A stretch of DNA of 64,000 bases, from assembly GCA_029289235.1 (NCBI GenBank), contig JARFTZ010000046.1, positions 372,001 through 436,000 on the forward strand, written 5' to 3'. The position numbers and the translations under genes were made by a program. Below are positions 6,875 through 19,061 of this stretch, one piece after another (positions within the stretch are counted from its first letter, which is position 1; every line of letters starts with the position of its first letter). Below the pieces are notes generated by a model. The model was not told where the DNA came from, did no database searches, and saw nothing but the letters and a program-made list of their open reading frames with translations. This stretch comes from Gammaproteobacteria bacterium. Lineage in GTDB: Bacteria > Pseudomonadota > Gammaproteobacteria > Burkholderiales > Rhodocyclaceae.

Positions 6875-9517
6875 ATGTCATTCACGTCACAACAGGCGCT
6901 GGTCAACGCCAAAATCAGCATTCCCGCTCCGGGACCACATACCATCAGCCGGCCACGCCTTGTCGACGAGCTGCGCGACGGGTTGCGGCGACCGCTGACG
7001 ATCGTCACAGCGCCGGCCGGGTTCGGCAAAACAACGATGGTGGCCGATGCCCTGCGTAGCGAAGCGGGGCGGCTCGACGTCGCCTGGCTCTCCCTCGACG
7101 CCGAAGACCGGCACCTGATCCGTTTTCTCTATCATCTCGTCGCGGCCGTGCAGTCGGCCGTGCCGAACGTGGGACGCGCGCCGGTGTTCCTGATCGGCCG
7201 ATTGCAGCTGCCGGCAGCCAGCGATCTGCTGACGGCCTTGCTCAGCGAACTGGCGGAAACGTCGCGCCATGTAGTGATCGTCGTCGACGGATACCACGCC
7301 GTGTCCAGTCCGGAAATCGACGCCGCCATCGCCTTTCTCGTCGATCACCTGCCGACGCAGTTGCATCTGGTGCTCATCAGCCGCGAAGTGCCGCCCCTGC
7401 CGCTGGCACGCTGGCGCTTGCAACAGCGCTTGAGCGAAATCGGGCTCGAATCGCTGCGCTTCTCCGCCGGTGAATCCGCGCGCTTTCTCACGGCGGCCAT
7501 CGGCCTCGCCCTGCCCGAAGACCTTCTGCGCACCCTCGAACGCAAAACCGAGGGCTGGATCGCCGGTTTGCAAATGGCCGCGCTTTCCCTGCAGCATTCG
7601 GCTGACAACGCCTCGATGGCCAGCTTCGCCCAGCGAGTGGATGCGTTCGGCGGCGAACACCGGCACGTACTCGACTATCTGGCGGAAGAAGTCTTCAACC
7701 GGCAACCACAGGAAATCCGCGATTTCCTGCAGCGAACCTCGGCGCTCGACCGCCTCTGCGCGCCCCTTTGCGACGCCGTCACCGGCACCGCCAATAGCCG
7801 CAACCTGCTGATTCGCCTGGAACAGGCCAACATGTTCCTGATGCGCCTCGACGAAAACCGGCAGTGGTTCCGTTATCACCCGCTGTTCGCCGAATTCCTG
7901 CGCGCCGGGTGCGACCTGAAGGAGCAGCAACGCCAGCATCTGCAGGCCAGCCGCTGGTACGCCGCCAACAACTTCGAGGAAGAAGCGATCCGCCACGCCT
8001 TCGCCGCACGCGACTTCCCGACCACCGTTCGCCTGCTGCGCGATTTTGCCGACAAGGTGCTGGCGCGAGGCGAGCTGTCCAAGCTGCGCAGCTGGCTCGA
8101 CGAGCTGCCCGACGATCTTGTCCGCGCACACAGCGATTTGGCCTGCTACAAGGCCTGGACGCTCTGCCTCGCCGGCCGAACCGCCGAAGGGCAGCCCTAC
8201 GCCGCCTTGGCGCGGGAACTTGAAACCGATGACGAGCCGCTGCATCGCCGCGGCATGCTCGGCGCCATCCACGCCTACATCGCCCTGAGCTGGGGTGACC
8301 CCAAGGACGCTGTTGCGCTGGCCAAACAGGCGCTGGGGCGACTCGGTGAATGCGCCTCCTTCTTCCGCGTCTATGCGCACAGCCTGCTCGGCCAGGCTCA
8401 GGCCCTCGCCGGCGAACGCGTCGCGGCAACCAGCACACTCAGCAAGGGCGTCCAGCTCGGGCAGCAGCTCGACAACCACTTCATGACCGTCGACACGATG
8501 GGGGCGCTGATCCCGATGATGATCGGTCAGGGCAAGTTGCGCGAAGCACGGGCGATGTGCCAGAAGGCCATCAGCCGGTTCGTCGACGCCAAGGAGTCCC
8601 CGGCCCCCGTCGCCGCGCTGCTCTACATCCGCCTCGGCATCATCGACCACGAACAGAACGACCTCGAATCGGCGCGTTACCGTCTTCTCACCGGCATCGA
8701 ACTTTCCCGCCAGCTCGGCATGGTGTTCTACGCGCTGCTCGGCCTGCGCGCGCTGGCCAAACTGCAGCATGTCTGCGGCGAACGCGAGGCCGCGTGGAAC
8801 ACCCTCGCGGAGGCCAGCGAGATCGCTCAGCGCCCCGAAAGCACCCGCCGCGCCCGCCTCATCTCGCTCCTCATCGCCGAACTTCAGCTGCGCGAAGGGA
8901 ATGTGGAGGGCGCGATGCGGACACTGGACGATACTCGCGCCCTTCCCTGCGCTGTCGGCGAAGAGGAAGATCTTCTAGCCGCCCGTATCTACCTCGCGCG
9001 TCACCAACCAACACGCGCACTGAACATACTGGCCACGCTGGAGAAGAATGCCGGGGCAGAAGGCTTTCACGGCAGCCTCATCGTCATTCACATCCTGCAA
9101 GCGCTTTGCCGGAAGGCGGCTGGAGAAAAAGCCGCCGCGACACGCTGTTTGAGCAAGGCCGTGTCGCTCGCGGCACCCGGCGGCTACCGGCGGGTCTTTC
9201 TCGACGAAGGCCGCGCCGTGGCCGATCTGCTCGGCGAAACCCGCCATGTCGATCCGGGCTTCGTAAACCGCCTGCTCGAAGCATTCGCGCTCGATGAGGA
9301 AACACTTCCCTCCTCCGCCCTGCAACAGAGCCTGAGCCGAATGGAACGGGAAATCCTCAAGCTGCTCAACCTCGGCCTAACCAACCAGCAAATCGGCGAA
9401 AAGCTCGGCATCACCGTCAGCACCACCAAGTGGTACCTGACCCAGATGTTCGGCAAACTCGACGTCCGCAACCGCACCCAGGCCATCGCCCGCGCCCGAC
9501 AACTCGGACTGCTGTAG
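6875..9517 (+). CDS. MalT-like large ATP-binding LuxR-family transcriptional regulator (LAL/STAND)
   Basis: A protein of about 880 aa from the ATG at 6875. It has an N-terminal STAND NTPase with Walker A APAGFGKTT (46-54), a central helical, TPR-like sensor region, and a C-terminal LuxR-type helix-turn-helix in the last 60 residues (MEREILKLLNLGLTNQQIG). Such proteins bind ATP and an inducer, oligomerise and activate a few promoters. An in-frame ATG at 6794 would add 27 residues of low-complexity Arg/Pro sequence and is less likely; neither start has a strong RBS. Its target is probably the divergent oxidoreductase gene or a distant operon; the inducer is unknown. Confidence 0.88.
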   Translation: MSFTSQQALVNAKISIPAPGPHTISRPRLVDELRDGLRRPLTIVTAPAGFGKTTMVADALRSEAGRLDVAWLSLDAEDRHLIRFLYHLVAAVQSAVPNVGRAPVFLIGRLQLPAASDLLTALLSELAETSRHVVIVVDGYHAVSSPEIDAAIAFLVDHLPTQLHLVLISREVPPLPLARWRLQQRLSEIGLESLRFSAGESARFLTAAIGLALPEDLLRTLERKTEGWIAGLQMAALSLQHSADNASMASFAQRVDAFGGEHRHVLDYLAEEVFNRQPQEIRDFLQRTSALDRLCAPLCDAVTGTANSRNLLIRLEQANMFLMRLDENRQWFRYHPLFAEFLRAGCDLKEQQRQHLQASRWYAANNFEEEAIRHAFAARDFPTTVRLLRDFADKVLARGELSKLRSWLDELPDDLVRAHSDLACYKAWTLCLAGRTAEGQPYAALARELETDDEPLHRRGMLGAIHAYIALSWGDPKDAVALAKQALGRLGECASFFRVYAHSLLGQAQALAGERVAATSTLSKGVQLGQQLDNHFMTVDTMGALIPMMIGQGKLREARAMCQKAISRFVDAKESPAPVAALLYIRLGIIDHEQNDLESARYRLLTGIELSRQLGMVFYALLGLRALAKLQHVCGEREAAWNTLAEASEIAQRPESTRRARLISLLIAELQLREGNVEGAMRTLDDTRALPCAVGEEEDLLAARIYLARHQPTRALNILATLEKNAGAEGFHGSLIVIHILQALCRKAAGEKAAATRCLSKAVSLAAPGGYRRVFLDEGRAVADLLGETRHVDPGFVNRLLEAFALDEETLPSSALQQSLSRMEREILKLLNLGLTNQQIGEKLGITVSTTKWYLTQMFGKLDVRNRTQAIARARQLGLL

Positions 9518-9740
9518 TTGCGTCAAAAACTCTTCTTGCTTTCCACAATCGCTTGGCCTAGGTTGAGAGCGAAGGATGCATGAGTTAGAGGCCCACAGGA
9601 TCATACGTTAGCGGATGAAGCAGAAGCTACGTTTCGGGTTCGTACAGGAAGTGCCTGACAACTCTATGTAGTGGGAGAGCATCACCCGGTGGCGTTGCCC
9701 TGATGGGCCTCTTGTTTGCCCTCTCGTCAGTTCCCGCATG
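9518..9740. other. Intergenic stretch without recognisable gene
   Basis: About 220 nt between the LuxR-family gene and the tRNA terminator. No reading frame with a ribosome-binding site and no tRNA-like fold was seen. Confidence 0.5.
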
Positions 9741-9741
9741 C

Positions 9742-9787
9742 AAAAAGCGCAAAGCCCGAATCGCTTGATTCGGGCTTTGCGCTTTTT
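9742..9787 (-). terminator. Strong intrinsic terminator after the tRNA operon
   Basis: A perfect 21-bp stem (9742-9762 with 9767-9787) around a GCTT loop. Each arm begins or ends in five A/T residues, so the hairpin can end transcription in both directions. It follows tRNA-Glu on the minus strand and lies 225 nt beyond the plus-strand regulator. Confidence 0.9.
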
Positions 9788-9796
9788 GCCGTGAAT

Positions 9797-9872
9797 TGGC
9801 GTCTCCACGGGGATTCGAACCCCGGTACCAACCGTGAAAGGGTTGTGTCCTAGGCCTCTAGACGATGGAGAC
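9797..9872 (-). tRNA. tRNA-Glu (TTC)
   Basis: A 76-nt cloverleaf with encoded CCA. The acceptor stem is GTCTCC/GGAGAC, and CTTTCAC carries the anticodon TTC. Third and last gene of the Asn-Gly-Glu tRNA operon; the hairpin at 9742-9787 follows. Confidence 0.95.
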
Positions 9873-9892
9873 AGTCCGAAAACCGAAACATC

Positions 9893-9968
9893 TGGAGCGG
9901 CAGAAGAGTCTCGAACTCTCGACCTCAACCTTGGCAAGGTTGCGCTCTACCAACTGAGCTACTGCCGC
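9893..9968 (-). tRNA. tRNA-Gly (GCC)
   Basis: A 76-nt cloverleaf with encoded CCA. The acceptor stem is GCGGCAG/CTGCCGC, with anticodon GCC in the loop between CAACC and GGTTG. Middle gene of the tRNA operon. Confidence 0.95.
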
Positions 9969-9976
9969 GTGACCTA

Positions 9977-10052
9977 TGGCTCCTCGACCTGGGCTCGAAC
10001 CAGGGACCTACGGATTAACAGTCCGGCGCTCTACCGACTGAGCTATCGAGGA
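9977..10052 (-). tRNA. tRNA-Asn (GTT)
   Basis: A 76-nt cloverleaf with encoded CCA. The acceptor stem is TCCTCGA/TCGAGGA, and the anticodon GTT lies in CTGTTAA. First gene of the tRNA operon, directly behind the promoter at 10066-10093. Confidence 0.95.
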
Positions 10053-10065
10053 ACAGAGGGGCCGC

Positions 10066-10093
10066 ATTATATAACCATGTACGGCAAAGGCAA
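10066..10093 (-). promoter_or_regulatory. Sigma-70 promoter of the Asn-Gly-Glu tRNA operon
   Basis: On the minus strand, TTGCCT (10093-10088), a 16-nt spacer and a perfect TATAAT (10071-10066). Transcription would start about 7 nt before the 5' end of tRNA-Asn, a normal spacing for a tRNA operon. Confidence 0.7.
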
Positions 10094-10202
10094 GAGCGGG
10101 TTTAGCTATTTTTCCCTTCCGTTATCCGGAAAGTTCTCGAACAAGCGCCAAAACGCCGGGGGAGTTCACATCGTGCCGAGGAGGTCTATTGGGGGGTATA
10201 AC

Positions 10203-10224
10203 AAAAAAGCGCCATAAAGGCGCT
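10203..10224 (-). terminator. Intrinsic terminator behind tRNA-Ser
   Basis: On the minus strand the stem AGCGCC/GGCGCT closes a 5-nt loop and is followed by a run of T residues (poly-A at 10203-10208 on the plus strand). It ends the ftsK-lolA-rarA-serS-tRNA-Ser unit, 15 nt after tRNA-Ser. Confidence 0.8.
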
Positions 10225-10239
10225 TCGTTGCTTGATACC

Positions 10240-10329
<90 letters not shown>

Positions 10330-10407
10330 GATAGGGGGCGGATTCTAGCACAGCTCTTTGGGCTGGTGCGTGTTTCAACCCCTATTTCTTTCACTATTTG
10401 ATCGTTC

Positions 10408-11706
<1,299 letters not shown>

Positions 11707-11720
11707 TTATTCAGTTCTTG

Positions 11721-13046
11721 CTATTTCTTTGCGTTCTTCAGTGCCTGGCGGTCGAGTTCTTGCAGATGCGCCAACTTCTCGCCGATCTTGATTTCCAGCC
11801 CGCGGTCGACCGGCTTGTACCATGCGACCGGCGGCATGCCGTCAGGAAAGTAGTTCTCGCCCGCCGCGTAACCGCCCGCCTCATCGTGCGCGTAGCGGTA
11901 GTCCTTGCCGTAGTCGAGTTCCTTCATGAGCCTGGTCGGCGCATTGCGCAGGTGCAGCGGTACGGGCCGGGAACCGTCCTTGGCGACGAACGCCCGCGCG
12001 GCATTATACGCGACGTAGGCTGCGTTCGATTTGGCGGCCATGGCCAGGTAGATCACTGCTTCGGCCAGCGCCAGTTCGCCCTCCGGGGAACCGAGGCGCT
12101 CGAAGGTTTCCGCTGCCGCGCCGGCCACCTGCGCGGCGCGCGGATCGGCGAGGCCGATGTCCTCCCAGGCCATGCGCACGATGCGCCGGGCCAAGTAGCG
12201 CGGATCGGTGCCGCCGTCAAGCATGCGGCAAAACCAGTACAGCGCGGCATCGGGATTCGAGCCGCGCACGGATTTGTGCAGCGCCGAGATCTGGTCGTAG
12301 AACGCCTCGCCGCCCTTGTCGAAGCGGCGCAGGCTTTGCGCCAGCGTGTTGTCGATGAAGGCGCCGTCGATGTGCGTGCGCTTGGCCGTGGTCGCCGCCG
12401 TGCGGGTCTGTTCGAGCAGGTTGATCAGGCGCCGCGCATCGCCGTCGGCCTGGCCGATCAGCCGGTCGCGCGCGTCGTCATCGAAGGTGAAGCCCTGCAG
12501 CGCCTTGGCGCAGGCGCGCTCGAACAACAGGCCCATCTCCTCGGTCGACAGCGGGTTGAGCACATAGACCGACGCGCGCGAGAGCAAGGCGGAATTGACC
12601 TCGAACGACGGATTCTCGGTGGTCGCGCCGACCAGCGTCAGCAGGCCTTCCTCGACGTACGGCAGGAAGGCGTCCTGCTGCGCCTTGTTGAAGCGGTGCA
12701 CTTCGTCAACGAACAGGATGGTTGACCGCCCTGTCTGCGCTCGCACCGCCTCGGCGCGCGCCACGGCTTCGCGAATATCCTTGACCCCCGAGAACACCGC
12801 CGAGAGCGCCAGGAATTCGGCATCGAAGGCATCGGCCATCAGCCGTGCCAGGGTGGTCTTGCCAACGCCCGGCGGCCCCCAGAAAATCAGCGAGTGTGGC
12901 TTGCGCGCTTCAAAGGCGAGGCGCAGCGGTTTGCCGGGACCGAGCAGATGCTGCTGCCCGATAACCTCGTCGAGCGTCTTCGGCCGCAGCGCTTCGGCGA
13001 GCGGAACCGCGTGCTCCTGGGCGAACAGGTCACTCACCGATGACAT
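11721..13046 (-). CDS. rarA: Replication-associated recombination protein A (RarA/MgsA)
   Basis: A clamp-loader-like AAA+ ATPase of 441 aa acting at stalled replication forks. Walker A is GPPGVGKTT (57-65), Walker B is in [10 protein letters not shown], and the sensor and tetramerisation regions follow. The ATG at 13046 (MSSVSDLF) overlaps the last 17 nt of lolA; an in-frame GTG at 13037 is also possible. The lolA-rarA-serS order is common in proteobacteria, and the overlap points to translational coupling. Confidence 0.95.
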   Translation of the reverse strand: MSSVSDLFAQEHAVPLAEALRPKTLDEVIGQQHLLGPGKPLRLAFEARKPHSLIFWGPPGVGKTTLARLMADAFDAEFLALSAVFSGVKDIREAVARAEAVRAQTGRSTILFVDEVHRFNKAQQDAFLPYVEEGLLTLVGATTENPSFEVNSALLSRASVYVLNPLSTEEMGLLFERACAKALQGFTFDDDARDRLIGQADGDARRLINLLEQTRTAATTAKRTHIDGAFIDNTLAQSLRRFDKGGEAFYDQISALHKSVRGSNPDAALYWFCRMLDGGTDPRYLARRIVRMAWEDIGLADPRAAQVAGAAAETFERLGSPEGELALAEAVIYLAMAAKSNAAYVAYNAARAFVAKDGSRPVPLHLRNAPTRLMKELDYGKDYRYAHDEAGGYAAGENYFPDGMPPVAWYKPVDRGLEIKIGEKLAHLQELDRQALKNAKK

Positions 13047-13638
13047 CGGCGCCGGCGGGCGGCGTGAAGCGGAACTGGGCAGCCGGCAACGCCGGGTTGA
13101 GCTGCACATTGGTAAAAGCCAGCGAGGTGGTCTGACCGAAGTTGTCGAACAGTTCCATCGCCTTCAACTCATCGCCGGAAAAACCCAGCTGCAGCTTCTC
13201 GAAGCCGCTATCGGCGGACTTGGGCGTGGCCTCCAGCCACTCCATCCCCTCGCGCTCTCCGAGCTCGCGCAGGTTGAAGTTCTTTTCCAGGCTGTTCGAG
13301 CCGACCAGCAGGGCCGCCGGCGTGCTGCCCAGCGCCGCGTCCATCTTCTTGACCGTCACCTGGCGCAGGTCGGGATCGTACATCCAGATCTTCTCGCCGT
13401 CGCCGACCAGCAGTTGGCTGTAAGGCTTTTCGATCTGCCAGCGGAATTTGCCCGGGCGCGAGATCATCATCACTCCGACCGACTGCTGCGGCCGCTTGCC
13501 GTTCTTGGCGACGACGATCTGGGCGAAATCGGCACGCAGCGTCCTGGTCGTTTCCAGGAAACGGTGCAGCTTGTCGATCGCTCCGGCATGGGCCGAGACG
13601 GCAAAGCACGTCGCCAACGAAAGAAAAATACGTTTCAT
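13030..13638 (-). CDS. lolA: Outer-membrane lipoprotein carrier LolA
   Basis: A protein of 202 aa from the ATG at 13638. The N-terminal signal peptide ([18 protein letters not shown]) exports it to the periplasm, where LolA ferries lipoproteins from LolCDE to LolB. The body shows the family pattern of an unclosed beta-barrel, with motifs near [17 protein letters not shown] and [13 protein letters not shown]. The start overlaps the ftsK stop (TGATG), indicating translational coupling. Confidence 0.94.
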   Translation of the reverse strand: MKRIFLSLATCFAVSAHAGAIDKLHRFLETTRTLRADFAQIVVAKNGKRPQQSVGVMMISRPGKFRWQIEKPYSQLLVGDGEKIWMYDPDLRQVTVKKMDAALGSTPAALLVGSNSLEKNFNLRELGEREGMEWLEATPKSADSGFEKLQLGFSGDELKAMELFDNFGQTTSLAFTNVQLNPALPAAQFRFTPPAGADVIGE

Positions 13639-15971
13639 CACCCTTCTTCCCTGCGCGCCAGAACTTCCCGTCCGCCGCGCGCGTCCATCGCCGACACCAG
13701 GCCGGCCTTTTCCATGGCCTCGATCAGCCGCGCCGAGCGGTTGTAGCCGATACGCAGGTGCCGCTGCACCAGCGAGATCGAGGCACGACGGTTCTTCAGC
13801 ACGATCTCGACAGCCTGATCGTAGAGCGGATCGGATTCCGGATCGCCCCCGTTCTCCCCGTCGCCATTGCCGTTGCCCCCCTCCTCGTCGTCGAACCCGG
13901 CGCCGGAAAGGACGCCTTCGACATAGTCGGGCTCACCTGCCTTCTTCAGGTGATCGACGACGTGATGTACTTCCTCGTCGGCGACGAAGGCACCGTGCAC
14001 GCGGGTCGGGTAGCCGGTTCCCGGCGCGAGGTAGAGCATGTCGCCCTGCCCGAGCAGTGCCTCGGCGCCCATCTGGTCGAGAATCGTGCGCGAGTCGATC
14101 TTCGACGAGACCTGGAACGAGATGCGCGTCGGGATGTTGGCCTTGATCAGGCCGGTGATCACATCCACCGACGGGCGCTGAGTGGCGAGAATCAGGTGGA
14201 TGCCGGCCGCCCGCGCCTTCTGCGCCAGGCGGGCGATCAGCTGCTCGACCTTCTTGCCGGCGACCATCATCAGGTCGGCCAGTTCGTCGATGATCACCAC
14301 GATGTAGGGCATCGGCGTCAGCGGCTCGGGCGTTTCCGGCGTCAGCGACAGCGGGTTGGGCAGTTTGTTGCCGGCCTTTTCCGCGTCCTTGATGCGGTGA
14401 TTGAGGCCGGCGATGTTGCGCACGCCCATTGCCGACATCAATTTATAGCGTTTCTCCATCTCGCCGACGCACCAGTTGAGCGCGTTGGCCGCCTGCTTCA
14501 TGTCGACGACGACCGGCGCCAGCAGGTGCGGAATGCCCTCGTAGATCGACAGTTCGAGCATCTTCGGATCGACCAGGATCAGGCGCACCTTGTCCGGTTC
14601 CGACTTGTAGAGCAGCGACAGGATCATCGCGTTGATCCCCACCGACTTGCCCGAGCCGGTGGTACCGGCAACCAGCAAATGCGGCATCTTCGCCAGATCG
14701 ACGACCACCGGATGCCCGCCGATGTCCTTGCCGAGCGTCATCGCCAGCGGCGACGACATGGCGTGGTACTCGTGGCTGGAGATGATCTCGGAAAGGCGCA
14801 CCGTCTGCCGCTTCGGATTGGGCAGTTCCAGCGCCATGCACGACTTGCCCGGCACCGTCTCGACGACGCGGATCGAGACCATCGACAGCGAGCGCGCCAC
14901 GTCCTTGGCCAGGTTGACGATCTGCGAGCCTTTCACGCCGACCGCCGGCTCGATCTCGTAGCGTGTGATCACGGGGCCCGGATAGGCAGCCAGCACCTTG
15001 ACCTGCACGCCGAAGTCGGCGAGTTTGCGCTCGATCAGGCGCGAGGTGTATTCCAGCGTCTCGGCGCCGACCACTTCGGTCGCCACTGCGGCAGGTTCGA
15101 GCAGATGCAGCGGCGGCAACATCCCCCCCGCGACAGCCTCGGGGAATAACGGGGTCTGCCGTTCGCGTTCGATGCGTTTCTCGACCTTCGCCGACACAGG
15201 CAGCTCGGGTGGCGGCGCCTGGATGATGATCGGTTCGCGCGATTCCTCGCGCTTCTTTTCATCCTCGACGACCGCCTCGCGCTCACGCGCCACCTCGCGG
15301 CCGATGCGCCGATCCTGCCAACTGTCGATCAGATTGCGTGCACCGAAGACCAGCCGCTCCAGCAGAGTGCCGAAACGTTCTGCCGCGGACAGCCAGGACA
15401 TCCCGGAGAAGATGCTCCAGCCAAGCGCCCAGAGGGCGATCAGCGCCAGTGTCGCGCCGGTGTAGCCGAAATAACGTACGCTCAGGCTGCCCAGCCCTTT
15501 CCCGAGAACGCCACCGGGTGCGAGCGGCAATTGCGCCTCATGCGAATAAAAGCGCAGCGCTTCAAGCGCGCTGCTCGACACGATGAGCAGCAGGAAACCG
15601 GTCAGAGCGATGTACAAAGGCCGCCGATCAGCGTGGCGGAATCCGTCAAGCCGGCGGTAACCCCACCACACCATCGCCAGCATGAGCACCACCCACCACC
15701 ATGCTGAGAATCCGAAGATGTAGAGCAGCAGATCGGCCAGCCAGGCGCCACCGCGCCCGGCGGGATTGTGCAACGCCGTAGTGGAGACCGCATGCGACCA
15801 ACCCGGGTCGCCGCGATGGAATCCCCACAGCGCCAGGCTCAAAAATGCCGCCACGGCAACCAGCGCGATCCAGCGGGACTCCTGCAGGAGCATGCCGATC
15901 TTTTCAGGAAGCGGACTCGGCGGTTGGGAGGCTCGACCAAGCCGGGACGAGGATTTGTACTGCGCAGCCAT
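13638..15971 (-). CDS. ftsK: DNA translocase FtsK
   Basis: A protein of 777 aa that moves chromosome ends to the septum and activates XerCD at dif. It has four N-terminal membrane helices (about 25-200), a short Pro/Glu-rich linker, and a RecA-like motor with Walker [13 protein letters not shown] (about residue 435) and Walker B ILVDPK. The C-terminal winged-helix gamma domain contains [20 protein letters not shown]. The linker is much shorter than in E. coli, as in many betaproteobacteria. The ATG at 15971 is preferred over an upstream in-frame TTG at 15986. Confidence 0.96.
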   Translation of the reverse strand: MAAQYKSSSRLGRASQPPSPLPEKIGMLLQESRWIALVAVAAFLSLALWGFHRGDPGWSHAVSTTALHNPAGRGGAWLADLLLYIFGFSAWWWVVLMLAMVWWGYRRLDGFRHADRRPLYIALTGFLLLIVSSSALEALRFYSHEAQLPLAPGGVLGKGLGSLSVRYFGYTGATLALIALWALGWSIFSGMSWLSAAERFGTLLERLVFGARNLIDSWQDRRIGREVAREREAVVEDEKKREESREPIIIQAPPPELPVSAKVEKRIERERQTPLFPEAVAGGMLPPLHLLEPAAVATEVVGAETLEYTSRLIERKLADFGVQVKVLAAYPGPVITRYEIEPAVGVKGSQIVNLAKDVARSLSMVSIRVVETVPGKSCMALELPNPKRQTVRLSEIISSHEYHAMSSPLAMTLGKDIGGHPVVVDLAKMPHLLVAGTTGSGKSVGINAMILSLLYKSEPDKVRLILVDPKMLELSIYEGIPHLLAPVVVDMKQAANALNWCVGEMEKRYKLMSAMGVRNIAGLNHRIKDAEKAGNKLPNPLSLTPETPEPLTPMPYIVVIIDELADLMMVAGKKVEQLIARLAQKARAAGIHLILATQRPSVDVITGLIKANIPTRISFQVSSKIDSRTILDQMGAEALLGQGDMLYLAPGTGYPTRVHGAFVADEEVHHVVDHLKKAGEPDYVEGVLSGAGFDDEEGGNGNGDGENGGDPESDPLYDQAVEIVLKNRRASISLVQRHLRIGYNRSARLIEAMEKAGLVSAMDARGGREVLARREEG

Positions 15972-16062
15972 CAATATCCGTTGCAACGGGACAAAAAGCG
16001 ATTATAGCCGGCAGCGGCGGCATGCTGCGTTCGTGCGCAACCATTCCGCATGGCGCGGCAGA

Positions 16063-16737
16063 TCAGTCCTCATGCAGGATAATGCGCCCGCCGTCGATGT
16101 GGATGTAGCCGCGCAGTTCCAGATCCCGCATGACCCGGCTGACCATCTCGCGCGAAGCGCCGACCATCTTGGCCATGTCCAGTTTGGTGATCTTGCGCTT
16201 GACCACGCGCACGCCGTTTTCCTTCTCCGAAAACTCCAGCAGCAGCTTGGCGACCCGGCCGTACACGTCCATCAGCGCCAGGCTCTCGATCTTGTGATTG
16301 GCCTCGCGCAAGCGCAGCACTAGGCTTTTCATGATGTTGAGGCACAGATCGACGTTTTCCGAGAGCACCCGCATGAAATCGGTCTTGGAAATGATCAGCA
16401 GGTCACAGGGTTCGTTGGTCACCACATCCGCCGAGCGCGGCGAGCCGTCGATCAGGCCCATTTCGCCGAAGCACTCGCCCGCTTCCAGAATCGACAGGAT
16501 CACCTCCCGCCCCTCTGCATCACGATTCAGTACCTTCGCGCTGCCGGTCACGATGACGAACAGACAATCGGTCTCCGCGCCGACGAATACGATCGTCTTG
16601 TGCCGCGGCACCTGGCGCAACACGGCAATTCGCGCAATCTGTTCCAGTTGCGCATCCGAAAAACCGGCGAACAAGGGAATCGTCTGCAACAGCGCACGCA
16701 CCGGCCGGCCGGCCATCGCGTCGTCAACTCCATGCAT
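16063..16737 (-). CDS. Crp/Fnr family transcriptional regulator
   Basis: A protein of 224 aa. An N-terminal cyclic-nucleotide-binding beta-barrel (about 20-135) carries a phosphate-cassette-like segment, GECFGEMGLIDGSPRSADV, close to that of Crp. A dimerisation helix follows, then a C-terminal winged helix with recognition helix MVGASREMVSRVMRDL. No N-terminal Cys set is present, so it is not an oxygen-sensing Fnr; a Crp-like nucleotide sensor is more likely. A good RBS (GAGGAGA) precedes the ATG. It stands alone, divergent from trxB. Confidence 0.9.
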   Translation of the reverse strand: MHGVDDAMAGRPVRALLQTIPLFAGFSDAQLEQIARIAVLRQVPRHKTIVFVGAETDCLFVIVTGSAKVLNRDAEGREVILSILEAGECFGEMGLIDGSPRSADVVTNEPCDLLIISKTDFMRVLSENVDLCLNIMKSLVLRLREANHKIESLALMDVYGRVAKLLLEFSEKENGVRVVKRKITKLDMAKMVGASREMVSRVMRDLELRGYIHIDGGRIILHED

Positions 16738-16803
16738 GCGTACATCTCCTCGCCATTGAATCGCAGCACACCATAACCCGCTCTGTTTACAATCGCATTA
16801 TAG

Positions 16804-17850
<1,047 letters not shown>

Positions 17851-17892
17851 CCCCCCCATTCAGCAACACCGCACGTCTGCACGACCGCCACG

Positions 17893-18447
17893 ATGAGCCA
17901 GCGCCAGCAACCGACGCCGGAGGACATCGCCGCGTTCCAGGGCGCCGTGGCCGATGCCACGCCGCTCAAGGCGCCGGCGCGCGTCCAGCACGAGCGGCCG
18001 AAGCCCAGCCCGCGGCCACGGCAGCGGGAACTTGATGAAGCCGCCGTCATCGTCGAGTCGCTGCACGGCCCGTTCGAAATCGACGACCTGCTGGCTATCG
18101 GCGATGCCGACTCGTTCCTGCGTACCGGCCTGCCACGCAATGTATTGCGCGATCTGCGCCGCGGCCGCTGGGCGATCCAGAATCACACCGACCTGCACGG
18201 ACTCAACCGGCACGAGGCACATGAAGAAGTCTCGCGCTTCCTCGCCGAGTCGCTGCTCGCCGGCAAGCGCTGCGTGCGCATCGTGCACGGGCGCGGCCTC
18301 GGCTCGCCCGGACGCGAAGGCGTCCTGCGGCAGTTCGTCAAATGCTGGCTCTCGCGCAGCAAGGACGTTCTGGCTTTTTGCCACGCACCGCCCCATGACG
18401 GCGGCGAAGGCGCGCTGTGGGTTCTGCTCCGTGGGCCAAACCGTTGA
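17893..18447 (+). CDS. Smr-domain protein (putative endonuclease, SmrA-like)
   Basis: A protein of 184 aa. The last 90 residues form an Smr domain, with DLHGLNRHEAHEEV near residue 98 and the second motif VRIVHGRGLGS. The N-terminal half is charged and linker-like. Stand-alone Smr proteins are nicking endonucleases or RNases involved in rescue or repair; the actual substrate here is unknown. It starts 43 nt after trxB on the same strand and may be cotranscribed. Confidence 0.88.
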   Translation: MSQRQQPTPEDIAAFQGAVADATPLKAPARVQHERPKPSPRPRQRELDEAAVIVESLHGPFEIDDLLAIGDADSFLRTGLPRNVLRDLRRGRWAIQNHTDLHGLNRHEAHEEVSRFLAESLLAGKRCVRIVHGRGLGSPGREGVLRQFVKCWLSRSKDVLAFCHAPPHDGGEGALWVLLRGPNR

Positions 18448-18458
18448 AAATCGAACGG

Positions 18459-18842
18459 CTACTTGAAATAGCCGCCGGATTTCATGCGGTCGCAGCCGTT
18501 CTGGCGCGGCACCGGCAGCGTCTTGCCGAGTTCCTTGGCACGCTGCTCCATCAGCGCGCGATGCTCCACCTGGAACGTCTTGCACTCCTCATACGTTTTC
18601 GCCGACAGCATCTTCTCGCGGTGGGTTGCCTGCTCCCCGGGCGTCATCATTTGCCACCCCGGCGTGTTGTCCTGGCTGAAACGCATGCCACGCCCCCGCC
18701 CGCCACCAGGCCCCGGCGCAGGATTCTGCGCGACCGGCCCGTTCTGCGCCGCCCAAACGTTCTGCGCAGCCAAGGGAAACGCCAAGGCAGCGCCAAGCAC
18801 CGACATGAAAGCAATGCGGCTGAAGCCATACGTGTTGTTCAT
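18459..18842 (-). CDS. Secreted small protein of unknown function
   Basis: A protein of 127 aa with a signal peptide (MNNTYGFSRIAFMSVLGAAL, cleavage near the following AFPLAAQN). The mature part starts with an Asn/Pro/Gly-rich stretch (GPGGGRGRGMRF), followed by a Met/His/Glu-rich helical segment containing TPGWQMMTPGEQATHREKM and two Cys (YEECK and NGCDR). A very good RBS (GGAAAGGAGAT) precedes the ATG. It is divergent from a two-component system whose sensor has a similar Gly/Met-rich stretch, so it may be a target, possibly for metal or envelope stress. Much longer upstream in-frame extensions lack an RBS and run into the regulator gene. Confidence 0.75.
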   Translation of the reverse strand: MNNTYGFSRIAFMSVLGAALAFPLAAQNVWAAQNGPVAQNPAPGPGGGRGRGMRFSQDNTPGWQMMTPGEQATHREKMLSAKTYEECKTFQVEHRALMEQRAKELGKTLPVPRQNGCDRMKSGGYFK

Positions 18843-19061
18843 GGTAAATCTCCTTTCCATCGAATCAGGATCGGAACCGCCGCCAGCCAGCGATCCATGT
18901 CGACATTGAAATTCCTGCATGTAAGCGCGGTGTTGCGGCGGGCAATCAAATTGAATCGCAGCGTTGCCATGGCGCCTCTCGTTACACTGGGTTACACGCC
19001 AGACACCACGCTTTGGAAAAAAGCGCTTTAATGCGCGAACCCCTCTCGCAAACATCGACTC

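Noticed and set aside
9608-10217. Short open frames across the tRNA cluster
   Set aside because: They overlap three tRNA genes and the terminator and have no coding signature.
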